A stretch of DNA of 64,000 bases, from NCBI RefSeq assembly GCF_007097525.1, contig NZ_VKDD01000001.1, forward strand, positions 1-64,000. The letters run 5' to 3'. Both the position numbers and the translations under genes were made by a program. Below the pieces are notes generated by a model. It was not told the origin of the DNA. It did not search any database and saw only the letters and a list, made by a program, of their open reading frames with translations. Source of the DNA: Thalassomonas sp. M1454 (GTDB lineage Bacteria; Pseudomonadota; Gammaproteobacteria; Enterobacterales; Alteromonadaceae). Position 1 is the first letter of the stretch. Each line of letters begins with the position of its first letter. Positions 52,889 to 62,082 of the stretch are shown here, in pieces.

Positions 52889-54226
52889 TTATTCGACTTC
52901 AGCGATAGACTCGCCAATAGCATTGATTAAGCTGTCTATTTCGCTCGCTTGCGTACTAAATGGTAAGCCAAGCTGAATCGTGTCGCCGCCATAGCGTACG
53001 TAAAATCCTTTCTGCCAACATTTCATCGCTATTTCATAAGGACGAAGGGCCGGTTGACCATCTTTAGCGACAATGGAAATACCGCCGGCTAAACCATAAT
53101 TACGTATGTCTGTAATATGATTTGAACCTTGTAGGCTATGTAGTTTTTGTTCAAATGTAGGTGCCAGTGCTTTCGATTGAGCGATAAGTTGTTCTTCTTC
53201 TAATAGCTCTAACGTTGCTAAGCCGGCTGCACAGGCAATGGGATGAGCAGAGTAGGTATAGCCATGAGGTAACTCAAGCATATATTCTGGACCTGCGGTA
53301 TCCATAAACGTATCGTAGATTTCTTGCTTAGCGATTACCGCACCCATAGGGACAACACCATTGGTAATTTGTTTCGCCGTAGTCATTAAGTCTGGTACAA
53401 TACCAAACTCTTCAGCTCCGGTTTTACTACCCACTCGCCCAAACGCAGTGATTACTTCATCAAAAATAAGTAAGATATTATGTTTTGTACAAAGCTCACG
53501 AAGACGTTGCAAATAGCCAACTGGTGGTGGAATAACACCAGCAGAGCCAGCCATAGGTTCAACAATAACCGCGGCAATATTGGATGCATCATGCAAGGCG
53601 ATCATTTCTTCTAATTCATTTGCTAAGTTAGCACCATTTGCCGGCATACCTTGGCTAAATTTATTTTCCGGCGTCATGGTATGAGGTAAATGAATAGCAT
53701 CAATACCTTGGCCGTAAAGTGCGCGGTTTGCGCCAATACCACCAACACTTATGCCACCCCAATTAACGCCATGGTAGCCTTTAGCTCGGCCGATAAAACG
53801 AGTCTTAGTGGCTAAACCTTTTTTACGCCAATAACCTCGCGCCATCTTTAATGCAGTTTCAACTGATTCAGAGCCAGAGCCGGTAAAAAATACTCGATTT
53901 AAACCTTGCGGCATATACTCAGTAATTTTATGAGCTAGCTCGAATGACTTAGGGTGACCAAATTGAAATGCTGGAGAGTAGTCTAATTGCTTTGCTTGTT
54001 TGGCAATGGCTTGAGTTATCTTATCGCGCGAATGCCCAGCACCACAGGTCCATAAACCTGACAAACCATCAAAAATTTTACGACCTTGTGCATCGGTATA
54101 ATAACGACCTTCGGCGCTAACAATAAGACGTGGGTCTTGTTTAAACTGACGATTTGCCGTAAATGGCATCCAATGAGCATCAAGTTGCTCTTGGCTTAAA
54201 CCACAATTTGCAGGATTATTATTCAT
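52889..54226 (-). CDS. Omega-amino acid (beta-alanine):pyruvate aminotransferase
   Basis: This 445-residue class III PLP aminotransferase opens with LDAHWMPFTANRQFK, the signature of beta-alanine:pyruvate transaminases (BauA/OapT). GSGSESVETALKMARGYWR binds PLP phosphate, IFDEVITAFGRVG the ring nitrogen, and the Schiff-base lysine is in TTAKQITNGVVPMGAV. The product malonate semialdehyde is the substrate of MmsA, whose gene is 69 bases downstream. Divergent from a LysR gene over an intergenic region with nested palindromes. 4-aminobutyrate or other omega-amines may also be accepted. Confidence 0.93.
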   Translation of the reverse strand: MNNNPANCGLSQEQLDAHWMPFTANRQFKQDPRLIVSAEGRYYTDAQGRKIFDGLSGLWTCGAGHSRDKITQAIAKQAKQLDYSPAFQFGHPKSFELAHKITEYMPQGLNRVFFTGSGSESVETALKMARGYWRKKGLATKTRFIGRAKGYHGVNWGGISVGGIGANRALYGQGIDAIHLPHTMTPENKFSQGMPANGANLANELEEMIALHDASNIAAVIVEPMAGSAGVIPPPVGYLQRLRELCTKHNILLIFDEVITAFGRVGSKTGAEEFGIVPDLMTTAKQITNGVVPMGAVIAKQEIYDTFMDTAGPEYMLELPHGYTYSAHPIACAAGLATLELLEEEQLIAQSKALAPTFEQKLHSLQGSNHITDIRNYGLAGGISIVAKDGQPALRPYEIAMKCWQKGFYVRYGGDTIQLGLPFSTQASEIDSLINAIGESIAEVE

Positions 54227-54339
54227 TTTTGTCTCGCTCTTTAAAGCCGGTTAATACTGATTAAGCGCTAACCAATAAATATAAATGTTGCTGCTATTAT
54301 CAATAGTTTGTTAGATTATTAAATCTATAATTAATTAAC

Positions 54340-54371
54340 CTTAGTTAAGTAATCACTTAACTAAGTGATTA
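54340..54371. promoter_or_regulatory. Interlocked palindromes in the beta-alanine operon/LysR promoter
   Basis: CTTAGTTAAGT-AATC-ACTTAACTAAG (54340-54365, 11-base perfect arms) overlaps TAATCACTT-AACT-AAGTGATTA (54350-54371, nine-base perfect arms). The right arm of the first is the middle of the second. Both lie 40-70 bases before the LysR start and about 115-145 before the aminotransferase start, the usual place for LysR recognition and activation sites. Confidence 0.75.
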
Positions 54372-54410
54372 ACCAAATAACTTGCTAGCTTTAAATTGAA
54401 TTAAGTAACT

Positions 54411-55331
54411 ATGTCAGCCAATAAAAATTTACTGCCAAAACAAATTGGCGATGCCCATATTCGACTACTGCGGATCTTTAGAGCCGTTATTGAGTCGGGC
54501 GGTTTTGCCGCTGCAGAAATTGAGTTAAATATCAGCCGCCCAGCTATTAGCCAAGCCATAACTGAACTTGAAAGTTTGATGAAGATGAAATTATGCCACC
54601 GCGGTAGAGCTGGGTTTTCAATAACGAGTGAAGGTGAGCAGTTTTATCAAGCAACAATGCAATTAATGTCTAGCTTAGAAACATTTCGCTCGCAGGTTAA
54701 TGCGATTAATACCGAATTGGTGGGTGACTTAAATATAGGCATTACCGACAACTTAGTCACCATACCTCAAATGCGTTTAACCAAAGCATTAAGTACACTA
54801 AAACACAAAGCGCCTAATGTAGTCATTAATATTAAAATGATCCCGCCAATTGATATTGAAACACAGATTATCGATGGTCAATTACATATTGGCATTGTGC
54901 CAGAACTGCGAACATTACCTGGCCTTAACTACCGTAAGTTATATAAAGAAACCTCCCTACTTTACTGTAGTGATCAGCATCCATTATTTAATCAGGATTT
55001 AGATAGTATAAGCGACTCAGCGTTAAGCCAATATGATGCTGTTGTACCTAATTACCCACAGCCAGTATCAATTAAGCAACAACAAAATGTATTGAACGCT
55101 ACCGCAACGTCAACTGACCGAGAAGGCATTGCGTTTTTAATTTTAACCGGGCGCTTTATTGGTTTCTTACCAACTCATTATGCAGAGCGTTGGGTTAACC
55201 AAGATAAACTCCGTGCTATTGGCTCACATACCAGAAGTTTTTCTACTAAATTTTCTGTTATTACCCGTAAAGGTGCGCGTGATAACCTAATACTACAAGC
55301 CTACTTAGATGCACTAGAAAGTAGTACTTAG
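54411..55331 (+). CDS. LysR-family regulator of the beta-alanine operon (putative)
   Basis: This 306-residue LysR protein has its HTH at about residues 17-75 (IRLLRIFRAVIESGGFAAAEIELNISRPAISQAITELES) and a C-terminal effector domain. It is a paralogue of the regulator at 15548. Divergence from the omega-amino acid aminotransferase gene and the palindromes between them make it the probable activator of that gene and mmsA, with beta-alanine or malonate semialdehyde as inducer; the inducer is a guess. Confidence 0.9.
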   Translation: MSANKNLLPKQIGDAHIRLLRIFRAVIESGGFAAAEIELNISRPAISQAITELESLMKMKLCHRGRAGFSITSEGEQFYQATMQLMSSLETFRSQVNAINTELVGDLNIGITDNLVTIPQMRLTKALSTLKHKAPNVVINIKMIPPIDIETQIIDGQLHIGIVPELRTLPGLNYRKLYKETSLLYCSDQHPLFNQDLDSISDSALSQYDAVVPNYPQPVSIKQQQNVLNATATSTDREGIAFLILTGRFIGFLPTHYAERWVNQDKLRAIGSHTRSFSTKFSVITRKGARDNLILQAYLDALESST

Positions 55332-55398
55332 CATTATTAATGACGCCGCTTTAAAAAAGATTTAAGCTAGTAACAGTATATTTAATGGATTATTTATT

Positions 55399-55620
55399 AT
55401 GAGCAGTAATGAGACTAAAGAAAAAGACGAGAGTAGCCCTTCTTTAAAAGATGTAGTAGCAAGCGTTGCTGCAGCTTTTATTGGAGTACAGAGTAATAAG
55501 AATCGTGAACGTGACTTTACTAAAGGTAAATTTAGTCACTTCGTTGTGGTTGGTCTGATTGGCGTTGTACTATTTGTTGCTATGCTAATCGCTATTGTTA
55601 GCTTAGTATTACCAAGCTAA
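55399..55620 (+). CDS. DUF2970 small membrane protein
   Basis: This 73-residue protein has a charged N-terminus (SSNETKEKDESS), a conserved-looking LKDVVASVAAAFIGVQSNKNRERDF and one C-terminal hydrophobic segment (about residues 48-70). This is the DUF2970 pattern, in which a small inner-membrane protein with the segment GVQS-N-ERDF is found throughout gammaproteobacteria. Function unknown. It converges on dam with only 10 bases between stops. Confidence 0.85.
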   Translation: MSSNETKEKDESSPSLKDVVASVAAAFIGVQSNKNRERDFTKGKFSHFVVVGLIGVVLFVAMLIAIVSLVLPS

Positions 55621-55630
55621 CTTTCACACA

Positions 55631-56470
55631 TTAATTTTTCGGTTTATACAGGGCTAGTAACTCACCCACTTTTTTCCTATTACCACCTTTTTGGCTAATG
55701 GTTCTAGCAACTTTCAATGATTTTATTTTATCGGCATGCTCGTAAATTTTACGTGTCCAAATAGTATCGTGGTTAGAAATTAATACCGTAACATTCTTCT
55801 CAGCAGTAACTTCTTCTGCAGCATTTGCTAAATCAGCTTGTTCATCTAAACCAAAACCATTTCCAGCATAGCTAGTGAAACTTGCGGTTTTACTTAGTGG
55901 TACATATGGTGGATCGCAATAAATCACATCACCATCTTGAGCACGCGCAAATGTATCTCGGTAATTTTCACATACAAACTCAGCTTGTTTAGCTTGTTCA
56001 GCAAAAGCGGTTAGCTCAGTTAAAGGAAAGTATGGACGCTTATACTTACCAAACGGCACATTATAGCCACCTTTAGAGTTATAACGACATAAGCCATTAT
56101 AGCCATGGCGATTCATGTATAAGAACAGCAGAGAGCGTTGGTAAGGATCATCTGTGGCATTAAACTGCGCACGTAAATTATAATACTCTTCAGCAATATT
56201 ATATTCTGGAGTAAATAACTTGGCTGCATCAGCAATGAATTGCTCAGGCTTGTATTGCAAAATTTTATAAAGATTTATTAAGTCTTTATTAATATCGTTA
56301 AGTACGTATTGCTTGAAATTAGTATTAAGGAAAATAGAACCAGCACCGGCAAAAGGTTCAATCAGTCGTTGACCTTTTGGCAGCATTTTTCGGATTGTGT
56401 CACTAAGGGTATATTTACCACCAGCCCACTTTAAGAATGCTCTTTGCTTATTATTATTGCTGTTAGTCAT
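55631..56470 (-). CDS. dam: DNA adenine methyltransferase
   Basis: Dam methylates the adenine of GATC, used in mismatch repair strand choice, replication control and gene regulation. It is 279 residues, the usual size for D12-class enzymes: the SAM motif FLKWAGGKYTL at the start, LIEPFAGAGSIFLNT, and the catalytic DPPY at residues 186-189. The gene follows aroB by 59 bases as in the pil-aroK-aroB-damX-dam cluster, but damX (usually between aroB and dam) is absent. Confidence 0.97.
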   Translation of the reverse strand: MTNSNNNKQRAFLKWAGGKYTLSDTIRKMLPKGQRLIEPFAGAGSIFLNTNFKQYVLNDINKDLINLYKILQYKPEQFIADAAKLFTPEYNIAEEYYNLRAQFNATDDPYQRSLLFLYMNRHGYNGLCRYNSKGGYNVPFGKYKRPYFPLTELTAFAEQAKQAEFVCENYRDTFARAQDGDVIYCDPPYVPLSKTASFTSYAGNGFGLDEQADLANAAEEVTAEKNVTVLISNHDTIWTRKIYEHADKIKSLKVARTISQKGGNRKKVGELLALYKPKN

Positions 56471-56529
56471 ATACTACTTAGATTGCAAAAGGTTGAGCTA
56501 GTTAGATTTGGTAGACTTGCTAAAACAGT

Positions 56530-57594
56530 TTAAATAACCAAGGCTAATTGTTCAAAGGTTATATCATCAAAGATATCGCTTGCTCCAATTGCCGTTGGAA
56601 TTATCAAACGTATCTTACCCGCTAAATTTTTCTTATCACGGCTCATGTGCTTGATAAAATCATCAAAGCTCATCGATTCAGGCGCTGTAGTAGGTAAATC
56701 GAAGTAAGAGATTAATGCTTTAATTCTGGCTACATCATCAGCATTCAGTAATTCAAGATGCTGAGCAAGTTCTGCAGCCTGCACCATACCGGTAGCAACA
56801 GCTTCACCATGTAACCAAACACCATAGCCCATTTCAGCTTCGATGGCATGGCCAAAGGTATGACCTAAATTAAGTAAAGCGCGTACACCTGACTCTTTTT
56901 CATCTTGTGCTACAGTATCGGCTTTTTGCTGACAACAATGCAAAATCATTTGTTTTAATGTTGCTACATCATTGGCTTTAATGGCTGCTTTGTTTTGCTC
57001 TAACCAAGCAAAAAAGTTTGCATCACCAAGAATGCCATACTTAATAACTTCAGCCATACCTGCATTAAATTCACGTACCGGTAAAGTAGTTAGGCTGTCG
57101 GTATCAATTATCACCGCTTTAGGTTGATAAAAAGCGCCAATCATATTTTTACCAAGCGGATGATTTACAGCTGTTTTACCACCAACACTTGAGTCTACCT
57201 GCGAAAGCAATGTAGTTGGAATTTGAATAAAATCTATACCACGTTGATAACATGCAGCAGCAAAACCAGTTATATCACCAATAACCCCACCGCCTAAAGC
57301 GATTAGTGTTGAATCACGACCATGATTCTCACTCAACATGTGGGCCATTATTTTTTCAAAGTTTGCTAAGCTTTTTTCTGCTTCGCCATCTTTCAAAGTG
57401 ACAACATCAACTTTGAAGTCGCTCAAAATATTTGTTAACTGGGCAAGGTAGAGAGGCGCAACAACTTCGTTAGTTACGATACAAACTCTCTTACTTTTGA
57501 TGTGTTTGATTAAAGAGCTATTAGTTGATAATAGCCCTGAATCAATATAGATAGGGTAACTACGGTCACCAAGTGCAACATTTAACGGTGCCAT
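56530..57594 (-). CDS. aroB: 3-dehydroquinate synthase
   Basis: AroB converts DAHP to 3-dehydroquinate, the second shikimate step, with NAD+ and a metal. It is 354 residues. The NAD-binding [20 protein letters not shown], the substrate/metal region [26 protein letters not shown], and metal ligands in [11 protein letters not shown] and [11 protein letters not shown] are present. It starts six bases after the aroK stop. Confidence 0.97.
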   Translation of the reverse strand: MAPLNVALGDRSYPIYIDSGLLSTNSSLIKHIKSKRVCIVTNEVVAPLYLAQLTNILSDFKVDVVTLKDGEAEKSLANFEKIMAHMLSENHGRDSTLIALGGGVIGDITGFAAACYQRGIDFIQIPTTLLSQVDSSVGGKTAVNHPLGKNMIGAFYQPKAVIIDTDSLTTLPVREFNAGMAEVIKYGILGDANFFAWLEQNKAAIKANDVATLKQMILHCCQQKADTVAQDEKESGVRALLNLGHTFGHAIEAEMGYGVWLHGEAVATGMVQAAELAQHLELLNADDVARIKALISYFDLPTTAPESMSFDDFIKHMSRDKKNLAGKIRLIIPTAIGASDIFDDITFEQLALVI

Positions 57595-57600
57595 TAGTGA

Positions 57601-58119
57601 TTAAAAGTCCAAACGCTCTACGATTTTATGAGCAACAACTTTTGCACTTTGATCATCAGTTTGTACAACAACATCCGCAATTTCTTCATAAAGCGGATTA
57701 CGTTCAAGTGCTAATCTTTCTAATACTACGCGAGGATCTTCTTCTGTTTGTAGAAGAGGACGTTTGCGGTCACGTTGGGTACGAGCGACTTGCTTGTCGA
57801 TAGTAGTTTCTAAATAAACAACTATGCCTCGTGCTGATAAGCGATTGCGAATCTTATCGCTGATCACTGAACCACCACCTGTAGCTAAAACAATACCTTG
57901 TTTTTCAGATAAGTCTTCAATGACACCTTCTTCGCGAACACGGAAACCTTCTTCGCCTTCTAAATCAAAGACCCAAGCAATGTCAGCACCAGTGCGACGT
58001 TCGATTTCTTGGTCAGAATCGAAAAACTCTAGGTGTAGCTTTTCCGCTAATTCTCTGCCAATTGTGCTTTTACCTGCGCCCATAGGGCCGACTAGGAAAA
58101 TGTTACGTTTTTCTGCCAT
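57601..58119 (-). CDS. aroK: Shikimate kinase I
   Basis: AroK phosphorylates shikimate at O3 with ATP. It is 172 residues. The P-loop [14 protein letters not shown] (residues about 11-24), the shikimate-binding [11 protein letters not shown] and ATGGGSV, and the lid RDRKRPLL are all intact. The gene lies between pilQ and aroB, an order conserved across gammaproteobacteria, although a hairpin between pilQ and aroK suggests partly independent transcription. Confidence 0.97.
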   Translation of the reverse strand: MAEKRNIFLVGPMGAGKSTIGRELAEKLHLEFFDSDQEIERRTGADIAWVFDLEGEEGFRVREEGVIEDLSEKQGIVLATGGGSVISDKIRNRLSARGIVVYLETTIDKQVARTQRDRKRPLLQTEEDPRVVLERLALERNPLYEEIADVVVQTDDQSAKVVAHKIVERLDF

Positions 58120-58148
58120 GAGATTTCTTTAATACTCGTAAATTGTTA

Positions 58149-58179
58149 TACCAAGTTGAGATTTACGATTAACTTGGTA
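58149..58179. repeat. Inverted repeat in the aroK leader
   Basis: TACCAAGTT (58149-58157) and AACTTGGTA (58171-58179) are perfect nine-base arms with a 13-base loop, 30 bases before aroK. It could be an operator or an mRNA leader hairpin. No function is evident. Confidence 0.45.
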
Positions 58180-58218
58180 AGAGTTAACGAAAGTGAGGAT
58201 ACTCCTCGAAAAAATTAA

Positions 58219-58266
58219 GGGCGCAATTATCGCAATTGTTTAGGTCAAATTGCAAGTAAAGCGCCC
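58219..58266 (-). terminator. Probable terminator downstream of pilQ
   Basis: Outer arms GGGCGC (58219-58224) and GCGCCC (58261-58266) enclose an inner near-match GCAATTG/CAAATTGC. On the minus strand a T-rich run (TTAATTTTTTC) follows. Two stacked short stems separated by internal loops make it weaker than the other terminators here. Confidence 0.5.
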
Positions 58267-58307
58267 ATATTTCGTTAAATTTTAGCTAAATTATTCTTAA
58301 AGTAAGC

Positions 58308-60380
58308 TTAAAACTTCTCCGTTACGATTCTTGGTGTTACAAAAATCAGTAACTCTTTCTTCTCATTAAACTCACTTGTTGTTCTAAATAACCAACCTAC
58401 ATAAGGAATATCACCAAGTACCGGCACCTTAGATACTGAGTTAATAATTTGTTGCTGATAAATACCACCAAGTACGATAGTTTCACCATTATTAACTAAT
58501 ACTTGCGTACCAATTTCTTGGGTATCAATCGCTGTAGCTAAACCAGTACCTGTAGCAATCGTGTCACCACGGGTATCTTGAGTAATAACTAAATCTAAAA
58601 TAATACGATTATCAGGTGTAATTTGCGGCGTTACGCGTAAACCTAATACCGCTTTTTTAAATGTTACCGATGTTGCGCCACTTGAAGCTGCAGATACAAA
58701 TGGAATTTCTGTACCTTGCTCTATGTATGCTTCTTTCTGGTTAGATGTGGTAATACGCGGACTAGCAATGATTTCACCTTTATTTTCTTGCTCCATAGCA
58801 GAAAGTTCAAGGTCAAGAATAGTACCATCAGCTAATCGAGCTACTTGGAATGCAATCGCACCAGCAGGATCTGCAACCGGTAAATTAACATTTAAGCGTT
58901 GGTCAATTGGAGGTACGATACCAGCATTAGCTGAATCAGCACCTTCTAAACTACCTGAGCTCGATGTATCACCGCCATTGTGAGTTACACCCCAACGGAT
59001 ACCTAGCTCTTCAGAGATATTATCTTTTACTGTTACCATGCGTGATTCAATCACTACTTGGCGAATTGGAATATCAAGCACGTTAATCATGCGTTTAATA
59101 TCTTCAATACTTTTTGCCGTATCACGAATTAATAAAGTGTTAGTACGTTCATCAACCGTTACGCTACCACGTTCAGATAATAAGCTAGTACCTTCACTCT
59201 TTAAGATATTTGAGAAATCAGCCGCTTTGGCATAGTTAACTTGGATGTATTCAGCATACAAAGGCGCAAGCTCAGAAACTTGTTGTTGCGCTTGTAATTC
59301 TTTAGCTTCACGAGCAACCAGTTCATCATTAGGAGCAACCATAAGAATGTTACCATCCATACGCTTACCTAAACCTTTAACCTTCAAGATGATGTCTAAC
59401 GCTTGATCCCAAGGCACGCCATCTAAACGAAGAGTGATGTTACCGTTTACTGTATCTGATGTTACTAAGTTAAAGCCGTTATAATCAGCAATGATCTGTA
59501 ATACAGTACGAATTGGGATATCTTGGAAGTTTAGAGAGATAGCCTTACCATTAAAATCTTCACCATTTTCTAAGTAAGATTTTTTCTCTTCTTGCTCTTT
59601 GATTGTTAACGAGAAGATATTATCAATTTGGTCATGCTCAAAAGTAAATGGCTTACTGGTTGTAATTTCTAAACGAGCACTAGTGCCTTCTTTAAAAGTT
59701 TCAATGCTTGAAACAATCGTGCCGAAATCAGTAACGTCTAATTGGTATAGTAAGTCATCCATAATAGCCGTGTTATGGAATTCTACTTGGATTTTACCTA
59801 GTTTATCTGCAACATCGACAACTGACATACTGTCGTCTAAAAATACTAAAACTTGGCCGGCTTCTGCTTCGCCCTTTCTAAAGTCAATTGCTTGAATGTT
59901 ATTAATAAAATCTGAAGATGCATCATCTGCTGCGGCTTTCGGGTTATCAAATGCAGTTAAGCTATTCAATAAAATAACGAATTTACCTTCAACAACAGCT
60001 ACTTGATAAAGCTTTAACTCTTCAAGAAATATTGTTGCAGTAACTTGACCAGCTACTTGTTTCACATCGATATATTTAATACCAGCATGATTTACTTGAG
60101 TATCAGCAAGAGGCTGTGCAAAATCAGCAGCATTAAATACAATTTCAATGCGAGCAGGGTCGGTGAATGTTTTTACCGTTGGCTCTTCAGTAATGGCTTC
60201 TTCAAAACCAAAGGTAAACTCGATTTCATCAGCTAACAGGGTATTATAGTAAATATCATTAAGCTTGCCTTCAGCAAACGAGCTGAAAGAAGTTAATAGT
60301 AACATTGCTGCCAATGTACTTTTTAAGATTCCCTGATCTGATTTTCTTTGCAATATTTTTGTTATTATACGACTAAACAT
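58308..60380 (-). CDS. pilQ: Type IV pilus secretin PilQ
   Basis: PilQ forms the outer-membrane pore through which type IV pili extend. This 690-residue protein has a signal peptide (cleavage after SSFA, about residue 36), two AMIN-type domains in the first half (ARIEIVFNAADF; ARLEITTSKPF), an STN/N0 domain (ISLNFQDIPIRTVLQIIADYNGFNLV), N1, and the secretin domain ending IVLGGIYQQQ and PVLGDIPYVGWLFRTTSEFNEKKELLIFVTPRIV. Its ATG shares one base with the pilP stop. Confidence 0.97.
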   Translation of the reverse strand: MFSRIITKILQRKSDQGILKSTLAAMLLLTSFSSFAEGKLNDIYYNTLLADEIEFTFGFEEAITEEPTVKTFTDPARIEIVFNAADFAQPLADTQVNHAGIKYIDVKQVAGQVTATIFLEELKLYQVAVVEGKFVILLNSLTAFDNPKAAADDASSDFINNIQAIDFRKGEAEAGQVLVFLDDSMSVVDVADKLGKIQVEFHNTAIMDDLLYQLDVTDFGTIVSSIETFKEGTSARLEITTSKPFTFEHDQIDNIFSLTIKEQEEKKSYLENGEDFNGKAISLNFQDIPIRTVLQIIADYNGFNLVTSDTVNGNITLRLDGVPWDQALDIILKVKGLGKRMDGNILMVAPNDELVAREAKELQAQQQVSELAPLYAEYIQVNYAKAADFSNILKSEGTSLLSERGSVTVDERTNTLLIRDTAKSIEDIKRMINVLDIPIRQVVIESRMVTVKDNISEELGIRWGVTHNGGDTSSSGSLEGADSANAGIVPPIDQRLNVNLPVADPAGAIAFQVARLADGTILDLELSAMEQENKGEIIASPRITTSNQKEAYIEQGTEIPFVSAASSGATSVTFKKAVLGLRVTPQITPDNRIILDLVITQDTRGDTIATGTGLATAIDTQEIGTQVLVNNGETIVLGGIYQQQIINSVSKVPVLGDIPYVGWLFRTTSEFNEKKELLIFVTPRIVTEKF

Positions 60381-60913
60381 TAATTCCCTTGCCCCTCTTG
60401 ATCCGGCTCAACCATGGAGATGGTCGTTTCTCGTTCAACCCAACAGCCTGCGCCATCAGGAATTAACTCGACTATGATAATTTCTTCTTGGCCAACATTG
60501 GTAATGCGACCATTATACAAACCTAAATAACTGCCTACAGATACTCTGTGCAATGTTGAGTCGGATGCCTCAACTAGAGCCCAAATAATACCTTGTTCAC
60601 CTAATGTACCACTCATATTCAAACTTTCTAAAGCAAATTTTTCTAAAGGTTGCTTGCGACGTCTTGGATCTGGGTGTAAACAATCGGACATTTGCTGCAT
60701 TTTTTCTTGAATCGCTTCAGGTTTAGGTGCAACAAATGGGCTACGTAATGCAAATGCTGAATAATCAAAGTGTTGGAACTCTGTTAGAGTCGGCATAGGC
60801 TTAATTTTATTCGGCGTCGATGCTTTAACTTTCTCAATGTGGGCATTGATTTCAGTTAAATCATCAAAACAAGCCGATAATAAAAATACGGAAAGTAAGA
60901 CTAAATAACGCAT
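60380..60913 (-). CDS. pilP: Type IV pilus lipoprotein PilP
   Basis: PilP links the inner-membrane PilMNO complex to PilQ. It is 177 residues with a lipoprotein signal (LLSVFLLSAC, lipobox LSAC, Cys at residue 15). The mature part has the LRSPF segment (ALRSPFVAPKP), which contacts PilNO, and a beta-domain (LGLYNGRITNVGQEEIIIVELIPDG). It starts directly after the pilO stop and overlaps pilQ by one base. Confidence 0.95.
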   Translation of the reverse strand: MRYLVLLSVFLLSACFDDLTEINAHIEKVKASTPNKIKPMPTLTEFQHFDYSAFALRSPFVAPKPEAIQEKMQQMSDCLHPDPRRRKQPLEKFALESLNMSGTLGEQGIIWALVEASDSTLHRVSVGSYLGLYNGRITNVGQEEIIIVELIPDGAGCWVERETTISMVEPDQEGQGN

Positions 60914-61507
60914 CTATTTGCTCTCCCTATATTTGTATGTTTTTGCTTGTAACTTCAAAGTAAGCGAGTTTTCACTGCCCTTCGCATCACCAACAATAGC
61001 AAAATCATGCAAGGTAACAATTCTTGGTAATCCAGAAATTTTTGATACAAATTCACCAAAATCATGATAAGAGCCGCTAACTTCAACCTCTATAGGTAAT
61101 TCAGTGTAGAATTCTCGTTTAATTTCTTCTAACCAATTTAGCTTTTTAAAATCTAAGCGTGAAGTGGTACCAACGAAAGTAATATCATCAAGCAAACCTG
61201 GTGTTTCATGACTTTCTGGTAAGCGCTTAACTTGTTTAGCAAACATTTCTTCCGCTTCTTCCATTTGCTCACGGAATAACTCTAAATTAGCCGCCACAAA
61301 ATACTTAGCTTGATAATCTGTTTTTAACTTACTTTCTTCAGCAATTACTCGATCGAGTTCAGTAATTTTGTCACTTACTAATATGTAATAAACAAAGTAA
61401 GAAACAAATACAACCAAAACTACGGCTAAGATAATCTTTGCTGCTTTTGGCCATTGACCAATATTATTTAGATCCAGATTATCAAATTGTGATAAATCAA
61501 TATTCAT
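60914..61507 (-). CDS. pilO: Type IV pilus inner-membrane protein PilO
   Basis: PilO is a bitopic protein that dimerises with PilN in the alignment complex. It is 197 residues: a short cytoplasmic start (DLSQFDNLDLNNIGQWP), one membrane segment (about 24-46), a coiled coil (ITELDRVIAEESKLKTDYQ...EMEEAEEMFAKQVKRLP) and a ferredoxin-like periplasmic domain (IEVEVSGSYHDFGEFVSKISGLPRIVTL). Overlaps pilN by one base. Confidence 0.95.
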   Translation of the reverse strand: MNIDLSQFDNLDLNNIGQWPKAAKIILAVVLVVFVSYFVYYILVSDKITELDRVIAEESKLKTDYQAKYFVAANLELFREQMEEAEEMFAKQVKRLPESHETPGLLDDITFVGTTSRLDFKKLNWLEEIKREFYTELPIEVEVSGSYHDFGEFVSKISGLPRIVTLHDFAIVGDAKGSENSLTLKLQAKTYKYRESK

Positions 61508-62082
61508 TATCGACCACCTCCATTTGCTACTGAATCATTAACTAAACCTTGAATCTTAAGGCTCATTTTAAAGTCACTTAACAATTTGCTCGATTTACCG
61601 CTATTTGTTATCGATTGTAGTTCAGCATCAGCTAATAAACTTGAGCTTTGGATCTCGCGAATCATATTAGCCAAGTGGTTATTCGATTCACTTTTACCTT
61701 CTAGTAATAATTCATTACCTACTTTTTCAAGTTTAGTAATATAAACCCCTGAAGGAACAATTTTAGCTATTTCATCAAGTACTTGCGTACCAACGTTACG
61801 ACTTTTCTGTAATTGTTCAATCAGCTTCATACGTTGAATTAAGTCTTTCTTTTTCTCTTCCAGTGTACGAATCTCGGCAATGCGAGCATCGAGGATCTTA
61901 ATCTCGTTCGTTAAATACTGGTTACGAGCTTTTTGACCGTCTATTTTTGCTTGATAAAACTGGCTAATTAAAAATACCACTAAAAAGCTAATCAGAGCCA
62001 AGAAAGTCAGAATCGAAAAGTATTGTTGTTGTTGCTGCCTTTGCGCTTCTTCACGCCAAGGCAATAGATTTATATGTGGCAT
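61507..62082 (-). CDS. pilN: Type IV pilus inner-membrane protein PilN
   Basis: PilN bridges cytoplasmic PilM and PilO. It is 191 residues. The N-terminus HINLLPWREEAQ carries the INLLPWR motif that binds PilM; a membrane segment (about 22-44) precedes a coiled coil and a periplasmic alpha/beta domain. Its start overlaps the end of pilM by 13 bases, as is usual in this operon. Confidence 0.96.
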   Translation of the reverse strand: MPHINLLPWREEAQRQQQQQYFSILTFLALISFLVVFLISQFYQAKIDGQKARNQYLTNEIKILDARIAEIRTLEEKKKDLIQRMKLIEQLQKSRNVGTQVLDEIAKIVPSGVYITKLEKVGNELLLEGKSESNNHLANMIREIQSSSLLADAELQSITNSGKSSKLLSDFKMSLKIQGLVNDSVANGGGR

